Shown here: one piece after another, positions 50,032 through 58,905 of the stretch | Position numbering within the stretch: the first letter of the stretch is position 1 | How the letters are laid out: each line of letters starts with the position of its first letter | Assembly (NCBI RefSeq): GCF_016889765.1 | Contig: NZ_CP069533.1 | Location: forward strand, 1,240,001 to 1,304,000 | Source: Corynebacterium minutissimum | GTDB lineage: Bacteria; Actinomycetota; Actinomycetes; Mycobacteriales; Mycobacteriaceae | Reading direction: 5' to 3' | DNA length: 64,000 nucleotides | Translations under genes and position numbers: made by a program | The notes under the pieces: generated by a model | The model's database searches: none | The model's input: the letters and a program-made list of their open reading frames with translations, nothing else | Told to the model about the DNA's origin: nothing

Positions 50032-52542
50032 ATGACTACCGCAAACCTCACCCATGCAGAAGCCACCGCCCGCAGCGCCGCGCTGCGTTTGAGCACCTAC
50101 GAGCTGCACCTTGACGTCACGAACGCGCCCACCGACGCCGACTCTTACGAGGTCACCTCGCGCATTAGCTTCACCACCACCGAGCCCGAAACCTTCGTGG
50201 ATTTCCTGGGTAAGGCCGTCCACTCAGTGCGCGTTAACGGCAAAGAGGTGGAGAACACCTTCGACGGCGGCCGGGTTTATCTGAGCAATCTTCCAGTGGG
50301 GGAGGAGCTCACCGTGGAGATCACCGGCTCCTCTTATTACTCCCGCACCGGCCAGGGCCTGCACCGCATGCACGACCAGGCCGATGGCACAACCTACCTC
50401 TACTCGCACCTGGAGCCATCTGACGCGCGCCGCATCTTTCCCTGCTTTGACCAGCCAGACCTCAAGGCCAGCTACGAGGTACACCTCACCGGTCCGGAAG
50501 GCTGGCAGCTCCTCAGCAACCAGCCGGAGGTTGGCCGCGAGAAGACGGATAGCGGGGACGTAGCGCACTTCGCGCCGACCCCGTTGCTGTCGACGTACTT
50601 GACGGCGTTTGCGGCGGGGCCGTACGTCGAGAAGCACAGCACGTGGACCGCACCCGATGGATCCCTCAGCGTGGAACTGCGCGCCTTCGCCCGCGCCTCC
50701 ATGGCCGACTACCTGGATGATGAGATCCTGCAGGTCACCGCACAAGGCATGGACTTCTTCCACAACAACTATGGCTATCCCTACCCGTGGGGCAAGTACG
50801 ATTCCATCTTCGTGCCGGAGTACAACCTGGGCGCGATGGAGAACCCCGGCCTGGTGACCTTTACGGAGCATTACCTCTTCCGTTCCGCCGCCACCCGCGC
50901 GCAGCATGCCGGGCGCACGAATACGATCCTGCACGAGATGTCCCACATGTGGTTCGGTGACCTGGTCACCCCGCAGTGGTGGGATGACCTGTGGCTCAAG
51001 GAATCCTTCGCGGAATTCATGGGTGCGGATTCCTCGGTGCATGCCACCGAGTACACCGAGGCGTGGGTCAACTTCGCTGGCCAGCGCAAGAACTGGGCCT
51101 ACCTTCAGGATCAGTTGCCCACCACACACCCGATCAAAGCCGAGATTCCAGACGTGGACGCCGCGCGCCAGAATTTCGATGGCATCACTTATGCCAAGGG
51201 TGCTGCGGTGCTCAAGCAGCTGGTGCACTACGTGGGACGCGAGAACTTCTACGCCGGCGCGCGCGATTACTTCCAGGAGCACGCCTTCGGTGCCGCCACC
51301 TTCGACGACCTTCTCAAGGCGTTGAGAAAGCACACCGACCGCGACCTCAACGCCTGGTCTACCGCGTGGCTGCGCACGTGGGGCCCGGATACGCTCACCC
51401 CGGAGCTGCACACGGACGGCGATAAGATTCACGAGCTCGCCATCACGGTGGAGGCGGAGGACACCACACGCCCGCACCGCCTCAACGTGACGCTCTTCGA
51501 TGACTCCCTGAACAAGTACGCCACCCTCGACGTCGATCTGGAAGGCGAGCGCACCATCCTCGACGAGGCTTCTGGGCTTCAGGCACCGGCGTTGCTGCTG
51601 CTTAACGACGGCGACCACACCTACGCCAAGGTCCGCTTCGACGAGACCTCCTTGAAGACCATCCGCACGCGCCTGTCTGAAGTTCCGGATGAGCTCTCCC
51701 GCGCGGTCATCTGGACTTCTTTGTGGAACCTCACCCGCGATGGCGAGTGGCCGGTGCGCTCCTACCTGGACACCGTGCTCAACCACGCCCCGGCGGAGTC
51801 CAACCCGACGCTTCTGACCACGGCCTTTGCCAATGCAGGCTATGCCATCGACCACTTCGTTGGCCAGGAAGTACGCGAGGAGATTCGCGCCGATTATGCC
51901 GAGCGGCTGTGGGAGGTGCTGCAGCACGCCCCGGCTGGTTCCGACGCGCAGCTCACTTTCGCCCGCGCCGCCATCCAGGCCCTGGCCGCCACCCTGGAGG
52001 AATCCGGCACGCAGCGCCTGCGCGCGCTTCTCGACGGCTCCTTGGACGGCCTCGCCCTCGACCCGGATATCCGCTGGGCCATCCTCCGCGCACTCGCCGC
52101 CCGCGACGCCGTCAGCACCGAGGAGCTGGAAGCTGAAAAGGAGCGCGATAACACGCTCACCGGTGCCGCCGCATATTTAGGCGCCTCCCACGCCTTCCCG
52201 TCGGCGGAGGTCAAACGGGAGGTTTTCGACCTCGTGCGCACGCCGGGTAAGTACTCCAACGCCGAGGTGGATTCCCTCCTCGCAGCCTTCAACGCCCCGC
52301 GCTCAGCCCACCTCACCGAGGCCTTTGCTCAGGAGTATTTCGATTCTCTGGCGAAGCTCTGGGAGGAACACCCCATCGAGATTGCCAACCGCCTGGTGCG
52401 CGGGCTCTACCCGGATCTCGCCATGGCCAACGCCGCCACCAGCGAATTCCTGAGCAAAGAACGTCCGCGCGCACTGCGCCGCGTGCTGCTGGAATGCCAG
52501 GACGCCCTGCGCCGCGCGGCGCGCGTGCGTACCGCGCAGTAA
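50032..52542 (+). CDS. pepN: Aminopeptidase N, M1 family
   Basis: An 836-residue zinc aminopeptidase. Seen: the substrate-anchoring GAMENPGLVTF near residues 268-278, the zinc site HEMSHMWFGDLVTPQWWDDLWLKESFAEF near 303-332 (H-E-x2-H then distal Glu), and an ERAP1-like C-terminal helical domain. There is no signal peptide, so it acts in the cytoplasm on N-terminal residues of peptides. Length is normal. It is a single gene with its own promoter region; start ATG 50032. Confidence 0.93.
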   Translation: MTTANLTHAEATARSAALRLSTYELHLDVTNAPTDADSYEVTSRISFTTTEPETFVDFLGKAVHSVRVNGKEVENTFDGGRVYLSNLPVGEELTVEITGSSYYSRTGQGLHRMHDQADGTTYLYSHLEPSDARRIFPCFDQPDLKASYEVHLTGPEGWQLLSNQPEVGREKTDSGDVAHFAPTPLLSTYLTAFAAGPYVEKHSTWTAPDGSLSVELRAFARASMADYLDDEILQVTAQGMDFFHNNYGYPYPWGKYDSIFVPEYNLGAMENPGLVTFTEHYLFRSAATRAQHAGRTNTILHEMSHMWFGDLVTPQWWDDLWLKESFAEFMGADSSVHATEYTEAWVNFAGQRKNWAYLQDQLPTTHPIKAEIPDVDAARQNFDGITYAKGAAVLKQLVHYVGRENFYAGARDYFQEHAFGAATFDDLLKALRKHTDRDLNAWSTAWLRTWGPDTLTPELHTDGDKIHELAITVEAEDTTRPHRLNVTLFDDSLNKYATLDVDLEGERTILDEASGLQAPALLLLNDGDHTYAKVRFDETSLKTIRTRLSEVPDELSRAVIWTSLWNLTRDGEWPVRSYLDTVLNHAPAESNPTLLTTAFANAGYAIDHFVGQEVREEIRADYAERLWEVLQHAPAGSDAQLTFARAAIQALAATLEESGTQRLRALLDGSLDGLALDPDIRWAILRALAARDAVSTEELEAEKERDNTLTGAAAYLGASHAFPSAEVKREVFDLVRTPGKYSNAEVDSLLAAFNAPRSAHLTEAFAQEYFDSLAKLWEEHPIEIANRLVRGLYPDLAMANAATSEFLSKERPRALRRVLLECQDALRRAARVRTAQ

Positions 52543-52692
52543 GCACGGCACATTAGACGCTTCGCGTAGCGGACAGAAGAATCTTCCCGTAGACTCGCAG
52601 ACACATTAACGGGGGGACAATCACTAACCATCGGCTTTAGCTGGGGACTGTGGTGACCCGTTTGTCATCTGTAGTTTCCGGGGGGATTCTTC

Positions 52693-53235
52693 TTGTCAGC
52701 ACAGCCGACCGATCGTGAACTCGTCGACGCCTTTATTGGCGGAGATACCAAGGCCTTTTCGGCAATCGTCGAGAAGCACCGCGCGCGCCTGACCGCCATG
52801 GCGCGGCGCTATACCCGCAACGATGATGATGCGCAGGACATCGTGCAGGAGGCGCTGCTCAAGGCCAGCTGCAATATGAAGTCCTACCGGCACGATGCCG
52901 CACTGAGCACATGGCTGCACCGCCTGGTGATGAACTCCGGCTATGACTTCCTCAACCACCGCTCCAACCGGGAAAATGCCTCGCTAGATGCAGAAATTAT
53001 TGACGATGACCGCAATTACGCGCTCGCGCACAATCCCAGCGAGCACCTGGCGGAACGCATCACGGTGGCCCAAGCCATGCAGACCTTACGCGAGGACCAG
53101 CGCGAAGCGCTATACCTGACTGATGTCGCCGGCTATCCCATCGATACGGTGGCCAAAGTGCAGGGCGTTGCACCAGGCACGGTGAAGTCGCGCCGAGCCC
53201 GGGCTCGGCAAGTGCTGCGTGCGGCGATAGACTGA
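52693..53235 (+). CDS. sigM: ECF sigma factor SigM
   Basis: A 180-residue ECF sigma factor. Region 2 has DDDAQDIVQEALLKASCNMKSYRHDAALSTWLHRLVMN (about 46-84), and region 4 has LREDQREALYLTDVAGYPIDTVAKVQGVAPGTVKSRRARARQ (about 136-177). In C. glutamicum SigM answers disulphide stress and drives thioredoxin genes, and trxB-trxA follow here by 53 bp. The start appears to be TTG 52693 after GGGGGATT. No anti-sigma gene lies next to it; other actinobacteria keep an anti-sigma between sigM and trxB. Confidence 0.9.
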   Translation: MSAQPTDRELVDAFIGGDTKAFSAIVEKHRARLTAMARRYTRNDDDAQDIVQEALLKASCNMKSYRHDAALSTWLHRLVMNSGYDFLNHRSNRENASLDAEIIDDDRNYALAHNPSEHLAERITVAQAMQTLREDQREALYLTDVAGYPIDTVAKVQGVAPGTVKSRRARARQVLRAAID

Positions 53236-53288
53236 GGGCGAGTAGAATCTGAGTCTTAAATTAAATTGTCGTCTCAAGGGAGTTTTTA

Positions 53289-54215
53289 GTGACTATCCAC
53301 GATGTTGCCATCGTCGGCTCCGGCCCCGCCGGCTACACCGCAGCCCTCTACGCTGCGCGTGCTGAGCTCAACCCCATCGTTTTCGAAGGTTTTGAATACG
53401 GCGGCGAGCTCATGAACACCACCGAGGTGGAGAACTATCCGGGCTTCCAGAAGGGCATCATGGGCCCAGAGCTCATGGAGGAAATGCGCGCCCAGGCTAT
53501 CCGATTCGGTGCAGACCTGCGCATGGAAGTTGTGGACTCCGTCGAGCTCGACGGTGACGTGAAGAAGTTGCACGTGGGCGACGAAGTCTTTGAAGCCCGC
53601 TCGGTCATCCTGGCCACCGGTGCCGCCCCGCGCTACCTGGGCATTCCGGGCGAATCCGAGCTGGCTGGCCGCGGTGTCTCCGCATGTGCCACCTGCGATG
53701 GTTTCTTCTTCAAGGGCCACAACATTGCCGTCGTCGGTGGTGGTGATTCCGCCATGGAGGAGGCCACCTTCCTCACCAAGTTCGCCGAAACCGTCACTAT
53801 TATTCACCGCTCGGAGAACTTCCGCGCCTCCAAGATCATGCTGGAGCGCGCCAAGGACAACGAGCAGATTAAGTGGCTGACCAACACCACCGTAGAGCGC
53901 GTCCTGGAGAAGGACGGCAAGGTCGGTGGCCTTGAGGTTAAGAATGTACTGACTGGTGAGACCAGCGAGCTCGATGTCACCGCGATGTTCGTGGCCATTG
54001 GCCACGAGCCGCGCTCGGGCTTCCTGGAAGGCCAAGTAGAGACCAACGAGGCTGGCTACGTTGTGGTGGAGCAGCCTTCCACCAAGACCTCGCTGCCGGG
54101 TGTCTTCGCCTGTGGTGACCTCGTGGATGACCACTACCAGCAGGCCATCACCGCCGCGGGCTCCGGCTGCCGCGCGGCCATCGATGCGGAACATTTCCTC
54201 GCCGATAACCGTTAG
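53289..54215 (+). CDS. trxB: Thioredoxin reductase
   Basis: A 308-residue FAD/NADPH enzyme reducing thioredoxin. Seen: FAD-binding VAIVGSGPAGYTAALYAAR near residues 5-23, the redox-active CATC motif near 134-137, NADPH-binding VVGGGDSAMEEATFL near 150-164 and C-terminal FACGDLVDDHYQQAITAAGSG. Length is normal. It lies 7 bp before trxA in a two-gene operon downstream of sigM. Confidence 0.95.
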   Translation: MTIHDVAIVGSGPAGYTAALYAARAELNPIVFEGFEYGGELMNTTEVENYPGFQKGIMGPELMEEMRAQAIRFGADLRMEVVDSVELDGDVKKLHVGDEVFEARSVILATGAAPRYLGIPGESELAGRGVSACATCDGFFFKGHNIAVVGGGDSAMEEATFLTKFAETVTIIHRSENFRASKIMLERAKDNEQIKWLTNTTVERVLEKDGKVGGLEVKNVLTGETSELDVTAMFVAIGHEPRSGFLEGQVETNEAGYVVVEQPSTKTSLPGVFACGDLVDDHYQQAITAAGSGCRAAIDAEHFLADNR

Positions 54216-54222
54216 TAATCAC

Positions 54223-54546
54223 ATGAGCAACATTAAGAACGTCACTACTGATTCCTTCCGCGCGGACGTCGTGGAGGCAGGCAAACCCGTCGTCGTTGAT
54301 TTCTGGGCCGAATGGTGTGGGCCGTGCAAGAAGCTGTCCCCGATCCTCGAAGAAGTCGCCGAAGAGTTGGGCGATGACGTCTCCGTGGTCAAGGTCAACG
54401 TGGACGAAGAACGCACCCTGGGTGCCATGTTCCAGATCATGTCCATCCCGTCCGTGCTGATTTTCAACAACGGCGAGAAGGTGGATGAGTTCGTTGGCCT
54501 GCGTTCCAAGGCTGACATCGTGGCACAAGTGAAGAAACAGCTCTAA
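54223..54546 (+). CDS. trxA: Thioredoxin
   Basis: A 107-residue thioredoxin with the active site WAEWCGPCKK near residues 28-37 and the cis-proline loop SIPSVLIF near 73-80. ATG 54223 is seven bases past the trxB stop and gives a normal-length protein. It receives electrons from TrxB. Confidence 0.95.
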   Translation: MSNIKNVTTDSFRADVVEAGKPVVVDFWAEWCGPCKKLSPILEEVAEELGDDVSVVKVNVDEERTLGAMFQIMSIPSVLIFNNGEKVDEFVGLRSKADIVAQVKKQL

Positions 54547-54612
54547 CTGGTATTCTTTAACTCGTTGACGGCGCACCAAGGTGCGCCCACCTTGATCACG
54601 AAAGGGGTAGGT

Positions 54613-55797
54613 GTGAACCGCGTTCTACGGGTTGGTGACCAGAGTGTTCGGGTCGCCGAAGCACGCGCAACCCTTGCCCGCCTCGGTCTTATGTCGGACT
54701 ACCAGGGGACGTTGTCCGACTGGAAGAAGCAGAAGTACTCCGAAGCCGATAAGCACTTCGACGCAGACCTCTCCCAAGTCCTCAAGGCTTTCCAACAGTC
54801 ACGCGGTATTGTGCCCAGCGGTGATATCGATGAGCTAACGCTGCGCGAACTGCGCCAAGCCTCATATTCCTTGGGTGCCCGCGTTCTGGCCTACGAGCCG
54901 GGCAACCTGCAGGTAGGCGATGATGTCTCCCAACTTCAGGAACAACTGCAGGAACTCGGTTTTTACCAGGAACGCATAGATGGCCATTTTGGGCCGGCTA
55001 CCTACGCCGCTTTGGCGGAGTACCAGCTCAACTGTGGCCTGCGTAGTGACGGTATTTGCGGCCCAGCCACCATTAATGCACTAAGCCTCTTGGGCCGTCG
55101 CATCACTGGTGGTTCGGCGCACAACATTCAAGAGCGTGAGCGCGTGCGCAACGCCGGCCCGAAGCTGGCCGGCAAGCGCGTGGTCATCGACCCGAGCCTC
55201 GGCGGCTTCAACACCGGCCGCACGGTCAAAGGCCGTTATGGCGACATCACGGAGGAGGAGATCCTCTGGGATCTCGCTGAGCGCGTTGCCGGCCGCATGA
55301 TTGCCGCCGGCATGGAGACCATCATCTCCCGCCCGCGTACCGACGATCCCTCCGTGCGCGACCGCGCTGGACTGGCTAACGCCTTCGACGCCGACTTTGT
55401 CATCTCCCTCGCCTGCGATGAGTACCCTACGGAGAAAGCCAACGGCGTGGCCACCTTCTACTTCGGCTCGGAGTCTGGCAACTCTTCGCTCATTGGCGAG
55501 ACACTCTCCGGTTTCATCCAGCGTGAGATCGTTGCACGCACTGAGCTGGGAAATTGCCGCAACCACGGTCGCACGTGGGCACTGCTGCGCTTGACGCAAA
55601 TGCCTGTCGTACAGGTGGTGCTGGGATACCTCACCAGCCCCAAGGACGTGGCTATCCTCACCAACCCGGATTGCCGCGATGACATCGCCGAGGCCATCGT
55701 CGTTGCCGTCAAGCGCCTGTATCTCCTCGATGACGACACCGCCGTGACCGGCACGTACCGTTTCGACGAACTCCTGCGCGCAGAGCAATCCTCGTAA
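54613..55797 (+). CDS. cwlM: CwlM-like amidase-fold regulator, probably non-catalytic
   Basis: 394 residues: two peptidoglycan-binding repeats (about 5-75 and 85-160), then an Amidase_3 domain (about 180-375). The expected zinc ligands are missing: DPSLGG stands for DPGHGG, SLACDE for the SIHAN-type site, and VVQVVLGYL for LVE-type. Mycobacterial CwlM is likewise a regulator that activates MurA rather than a hydrolase. GTG 54613 follows AAAGGGG by five bases; a TTG 48 bp upstream has none. It sits with murJ and trx as in other actinobacteria. Confidence 0.88.
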   Translation: MNRVLRVGDQSVRVAEARATLARLGLMSDYQGTLSDWKKQKYSEADKHFDADLSQVLKAFQQSRGIVPSGDIDELTLRELRQASYSLGARVLAYEPGNLQVGDDVSQLQEQLQELGFYQERIDGHFGPATYAALAEYQLNCGLRSDGICGPATINALSLLGRRITGGSAHNIQERERVRNAGPKLAGKRVVIDPSLGGFNTGRTVKGRYGDITEEEILWDLAERVAGRMIAAGMETIISRPRTDDPSVRDRAGLANAFDADFVISLACDEYPTEKANGVATFYFGSESGNSSLIGETLSGFIQREIVARTELGNCRNHGRTWALLRLTQMPVVQVVLGYLTSPKDVAILTNPDCRDDIAEAIVVAVKRLYLLDDDTAVTGTYRFDELLRAEQSS

Positions 55798-55856
55798 GAA
55801 GTGGGGCAACGGTACGTGGCTCCACAAAAACAAGAATTCCTGCACAATATAGGTCT

Positions 55857-56099
55857 CTACTGTTCTGGCTCTCCGCCATTCCAAATATCTAACTCGCCCC
55901 ACTCAGCGGGGAACCCCATATCTTTCTCAGGACTTATGCCTTCGATGGTTGGAAAGTCCGCCATCAGCAGTGTCAACTTGCGGCGCCAGCTTTCTCCATC
56001 TCCGATGGACAACAAAACATATGCGATCAGAGCAAGTGTGGGATAGATTTTATTGAAATTTGCGCTGGATTCACTGGCACGGTCTTTGGCACCTTCTTC
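55857..56099 (-). pseudogene. C-terminal remnant of an Abi-family (Abi_2) protein
   Basis: On the minus strand an 80-codon open stretch encodes ANFNKIYPTLALIAYVLLSI near its start and ISPEKDMGFPAEWGELDIW near its end. IYPTL-x2-I and MGFP-x2-W-x3-LW are the closing motifs of Abi_2 abortive-infection-like proteins of about 300 residues. A TAA stop precedes it at 56102 and no start or N-terminal part is seen, so only the 3' quarter remains. It fills most of the 420-bp gap after cwlM. Confidence 0.65.
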
Positions 56100-56217
56100 T
56101 CCTTATACACAGACAACGGCTGTCTAGTTCCCTGGTGGCTGTTTTCTGACCACAGCGATCGTGGCTTGCATCCCGCCATATGGAAGTTGTCTTTGAAGGC
56201 TAGGCTACAATTCCAGG

Positions 56218-56798
56218 GTGGAATCACAGCTAGTCGCCTACATCGATGAGTCCTCCGCCCCTAGACCCCCAGACCGGCAGGAGTACATGGTGTGTGCAGC
56301 CATCATCGACACTCAAGACTTGGAAAAATACGCGAGGAGCTGCGTCCACTACGACTTCCTGGCCAGGTCAAACTTCACTGGACCGACGAACGTAATAGCC
56401 GACGCCGAAAAATCGTGGACACCCTTTCTGAGATCGACTCCATGCAAGCGATCATCACCCACCGGAGTGAAGTGAGCAAGAAGACGGAGAGGCACCGCAG
56501 GAAATGCTTGGAGCAGATGTACTTCGAGCTCTCCGAGATGCACGTCCACAACGTCACTTTGGAAAGCCGGCAAGAAGCACAAAACAGGCGAGACGTCGCC
56601 CATATAGTTGCCCTGCAGGGCCAGGGACAAAGTGCTGGCATCCGACTGCGACACGTACGCGGTGGCGATGATCCCCTGCTCTGGATTCCAGATGCCGTTC
56701 TGGGAGCACTGAACTCCGTCCATCTAGGGGAAGAGCAGTACTGGGAGAAGCTGCACGAGAAAGTGGTCCTCAAACGTCCCACCCCGGATTCCCTCTAG
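56218..56798 (+). pseudogene. DUF3800-like protein, disrupted by a frameshift
   Basis: GTG 56218 opens VAYIDESSAPRPPDRQEYMVCAAIID, the metal-type YxDES start of DUF3800 proteins. The rest of the family pattern lies in another frame: REELRPLRLPGQVKLHW, then RRKCLEQMYFELSEM, HVTLESR-like, and DPLLWIPDAVLGALN up to 56798. The shift maps to the A5 run at 56324-56328; one more A would give a continuous protein of about 193 residues. TACAAT at 56206-56211 ends six bases before the GTG, a leaderless promoter. DUF3800 proteins resemble RNase H folds and often travel with mobile or defence genes. Confidence 0.7.
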
Positions 56799-56806
56799 AG
56801 GCAGGC

Positions 56807-56850
56807 GAAGACCCTGGGTCCAGTCGTCCGGCTGGGGTCCCAGGGTCTTC
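56807..56850 (+). terminator. Terminator-like hairpin after the DUF3800-like gene
   Basis: GAAGACCCTGGG (56807-56818) pairs perfectly with CCCAGGGTCTTC (56839-56850). The following TTCCGATCCTGTC is only weakly T-rich. Confidence 0.65.
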
Positions 56851-57112
56851 TTCCGATCCTGTCGTAACAGGTGGCAATAACACTAGGGTAGCACCATTTG
56901 GCACCGATAGGCCCCTTCCGTTTCCTTAGCTGGATCGGCGGCCTCATCCTGGTTTCCTGACCAAATCCACATCGACCAAGCCGAACGCAGCGGGCTAAAT
57001 ATCACTCTGCTCAATACCCCTAGACGTTGACACCGACATGCCCCGCCGAGATACAGCAGTGAAGTGCCCCGAGTTTCGTTCCTAGGCATCATAATCCCCC
57101 AAATACAACCCC
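56851..57112. other. Intergenic region without a recognisable gene
   Basis: It lies between the DUF3800-like gene and the terminator of the minus-strand parAB run. A 115-codon minus-strand frame (56883-57230) spans that terminator and has no family-like segment, so I do not call it a gene. Confidence 0.5.
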
Positions 57113-57158
57113 GAAAGAAAACCACACCATCACGATTAAATCCGAGAGCGGGTGTGGT
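57113..57158 (-). terminator. Terminator of the minus-strand rpmH-parB-acetyltransferase genes
   Basis: ACCACACC (57121-57128) pairs with GGTGTGGT (57151-57158). Read on the minus strand the stem is followed by TTTTCTTTC. It lies about 100 bp past the last gene of the run. Confidence 0.7.
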
Positions 57159-57255
57159 GTGCGTAGTTATACGCATAAGGGGTTTAATAACATCGTGCAA
57201 CAGTGAGAATGAACTTCCGGGCCTGTTCATTGAATAGGTCTTTGAAGCCTAGGCC

Positions 57256-57831
57256 CTACGCCAGGGCGCGGGCGAGGAGGTCCTCCACCGCGGCGGCAGT
57301 GAGCAGGTCGAAGGCAGGGGGAAGTTCCAGGCGCAGGCGAGGTGTGATGGGGTGATCGCGCACCACCATGAAGCCAGCTGACTCCAGGGTTTCCACTGGA
57401 AGAAGGCCAATGCGACCGGGTTTGTCGCGCAACAAGTCCTCGGCCTGGCGGGCATCGCGATAGCCGAATGCTTCCAGCGCGGAGGCATCGCGGGAGGTGA
57501 GGTGCATTATTGTGGCGTCAAGAAGCACGGCTTCCAAGCCCTTCGCCGCGCGCTCCGATTTCACAAACAAAGAAGACACCAACACGGCGTCCTCAGCAAC
57601 CGGGGAGGTGGGTAGCTTTGCCGCACCGGGCGCAAGCTCCGGTGGGCAAAAGAAGACGGTAGCCTCATCGCCCACGGTAAAACCGCACTCACCGTAGCTC
57701 AGCAAGGTAGCGCTCAGCCACGCTTCCTTCTCAAAGGCGGGATCAGCGACCGTGGTCTTCATTTCCCAGAAAATGGATCGGGCCGCCAAGGGGTTGATGG
57801 CAACACCTTCCTTGACGGCCTCAATAAGCAT
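57256..57831 (-). CDS. GNAT-like acetyltransferase family protein next to parB
   Basis: A 191-residue protein downstream of parB in the position of a conserved actinobacterial gene (the mycobacterial equivalent lies between parB and the trx genes). VLVSSLFVKSERAAKGLEAVLLDATIMHL near residues 83-111 resembles the acetyl-CoA-binding beta4-alpha3 part of GNAT folds, and FGYRDARQ follows. The catalytic role and substrate are unknown. The gene is 9 bp after the parB stop and last in the run. Confidence 0.7.
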   Translation of the reverse strand: MLIEAVKEGVAINPLAARSIFWEMKTTVADPAFEKEAWLSATLLSYGECGFTVGDEATVFFCPPELAPGAAKLPTSPVAEDAVLVSSLFVKSERAAKGLEAVLLDATIMHLTSRDASALEAFGYRDARQAEDLLRDKPGRIGLLPVETLESAGFMVVRDHPITPRLRLELPPAFDLLTAAAVEDLLARALA

Positions 57832-57840
57832 GATTGGGAG

Positions 57841-58896
57841 CTAGCTGCTTTCGTTTCCCTCAATGAGAGCCAAGATACGCTCGAAATCTTCTTGGTCACC
57901 AAATTCTACGACCATCTTGCCCTTGCGCTTGCCCATGGTGACGGTGACCTTGGTGTCGAAGCGATCGGCAAGGCGCTCGGCGGAGTCGGTGAAAAACTGC
58001 GGCTGCGGAGCGGGCTGCTTCTTCGTCGGCTCAGCCGGTTTGCCTTCACGCTTGTACAGAGTGACGGCTTCTTCCGTGGCGCGCACAGACAGGCCTTCGG
58101 CCACGATGCGGTTGGCAATGAGCTCCATGGCCTCTGCATCCGGCAGGCCCAGCAACGCACGGGCGTGACCGCCGGATAAGGTGCCGGCAGCAACGCGCTT
58201 CTGCACGGTGACCGGCAGCTTGAGCAAGCGGATCATGTTGGTGACCTGGGGGCGGGAGCGGCCGATGCGATCAGCAAGCTCGTTCTGGGTCACATCGAAT
58301 TCTTCCAACAGCTGCTGGTAAGCGTGGGCCTCTTCCAGCGGGTTGAGCTGCACGCGATGGATGTTCTCCAGCAGGGCGTCACGCAGGAGGTCATCGTCCT
58401 TGGTGTCGCGGACGATAGCCGGGATAGTGGCCAGACCTGCCTTGGAGGAAGCACGCCAGCGGCGCTCACCCATAATGAGCTCGAAGCCGCCTTCCTCGGA
58501 GGGGCGGACTACGACTGGCTGCAAGAGGCCGAACTCCTTGATGGAGTGCACCAGTTCTGCCAGTTCGTCCTCGTCAAAGACGGTACGCGGCTGCTTCGGG
58601 TTGGGAAGGATGTCACCGACGGAAATCTCGCGGTAGGTCGCGCCAATGACAGAAGGTTTAGCCTGGCGCTTCTTTGAGCCGGAAGACTGCTGGATGGTCG
58701 GAGCGCCCTGGACCTTCTTCGTGCCGGCGTCCTTTGGTGTGCCGGCGGAGGCACCGAGAATGATGTCCGCGGCGGAATCGCCCAAGTGAGGCTTGCGGGA
58801 TGGAGCACCCGGGCCGGACGGAATGAGCGCAGCCAAGCCCTTGCCCAGACCACCCTGACGCTGTTCCGGCTTCTGGTCTGCCTTCTTGTTTGCCAT
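57841..58896 (-). CDS. parB: Chromosome-partitioning protein ParB
   Basis: A 351-residue CTPase that loads at parS and spreads along DNA. Seen: an N-terminal ParA-interacting segment with GGLGKGLAALIP, the CTP-binding GERRWRASSKAGL box near residue 148, and a helix-turn-helix VTQNELADRIGRSRPQVTNMIRLLKLP near 195-220 that reads parS; the C-terminal part dimerises. Its seven probable parS sites lie 21-46 kb to the left. It is 9 bp after parA. Confidence 0.95.
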   Translation of the reverse strand: MANKKADQKPEQRQGGLGKGLAALIPSGPGAPSRKPHLGDSAADIILGASAGTPKDAGTKKVQGAPTIQQSSGSKKRQAKPSVIGATYREISVGDILPNPKQPRTVFDEDELAELVHSIKEFGLLQPVVVRPSEEGGFELIMGERRWRASSKAGLATIPAIVRDTKDDDLLRDALLENIHRVQLNPLEEAHAYQQLLEEFDVTQNELADRIGRSRPQVTNMIRLLKLPVTVQKRVAAGTLSGGHARALLGLPDAEAMELIANRIVAEGLSVRATEEAVTLYKREGKPAEPTKKQPAPQPQFFTDSAERLADRFDTKVTVTMGKRKGKMVVEFGDQEDFERILALIEGNESS

Positions 58897-58905
58897 CCGT
58901 TGCTC

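Noticed and set aside
56883..57230. 115-codon minus-strand frame
   Set aside because: It spans the terminator at 57113-57158 and contains no family-like segment.
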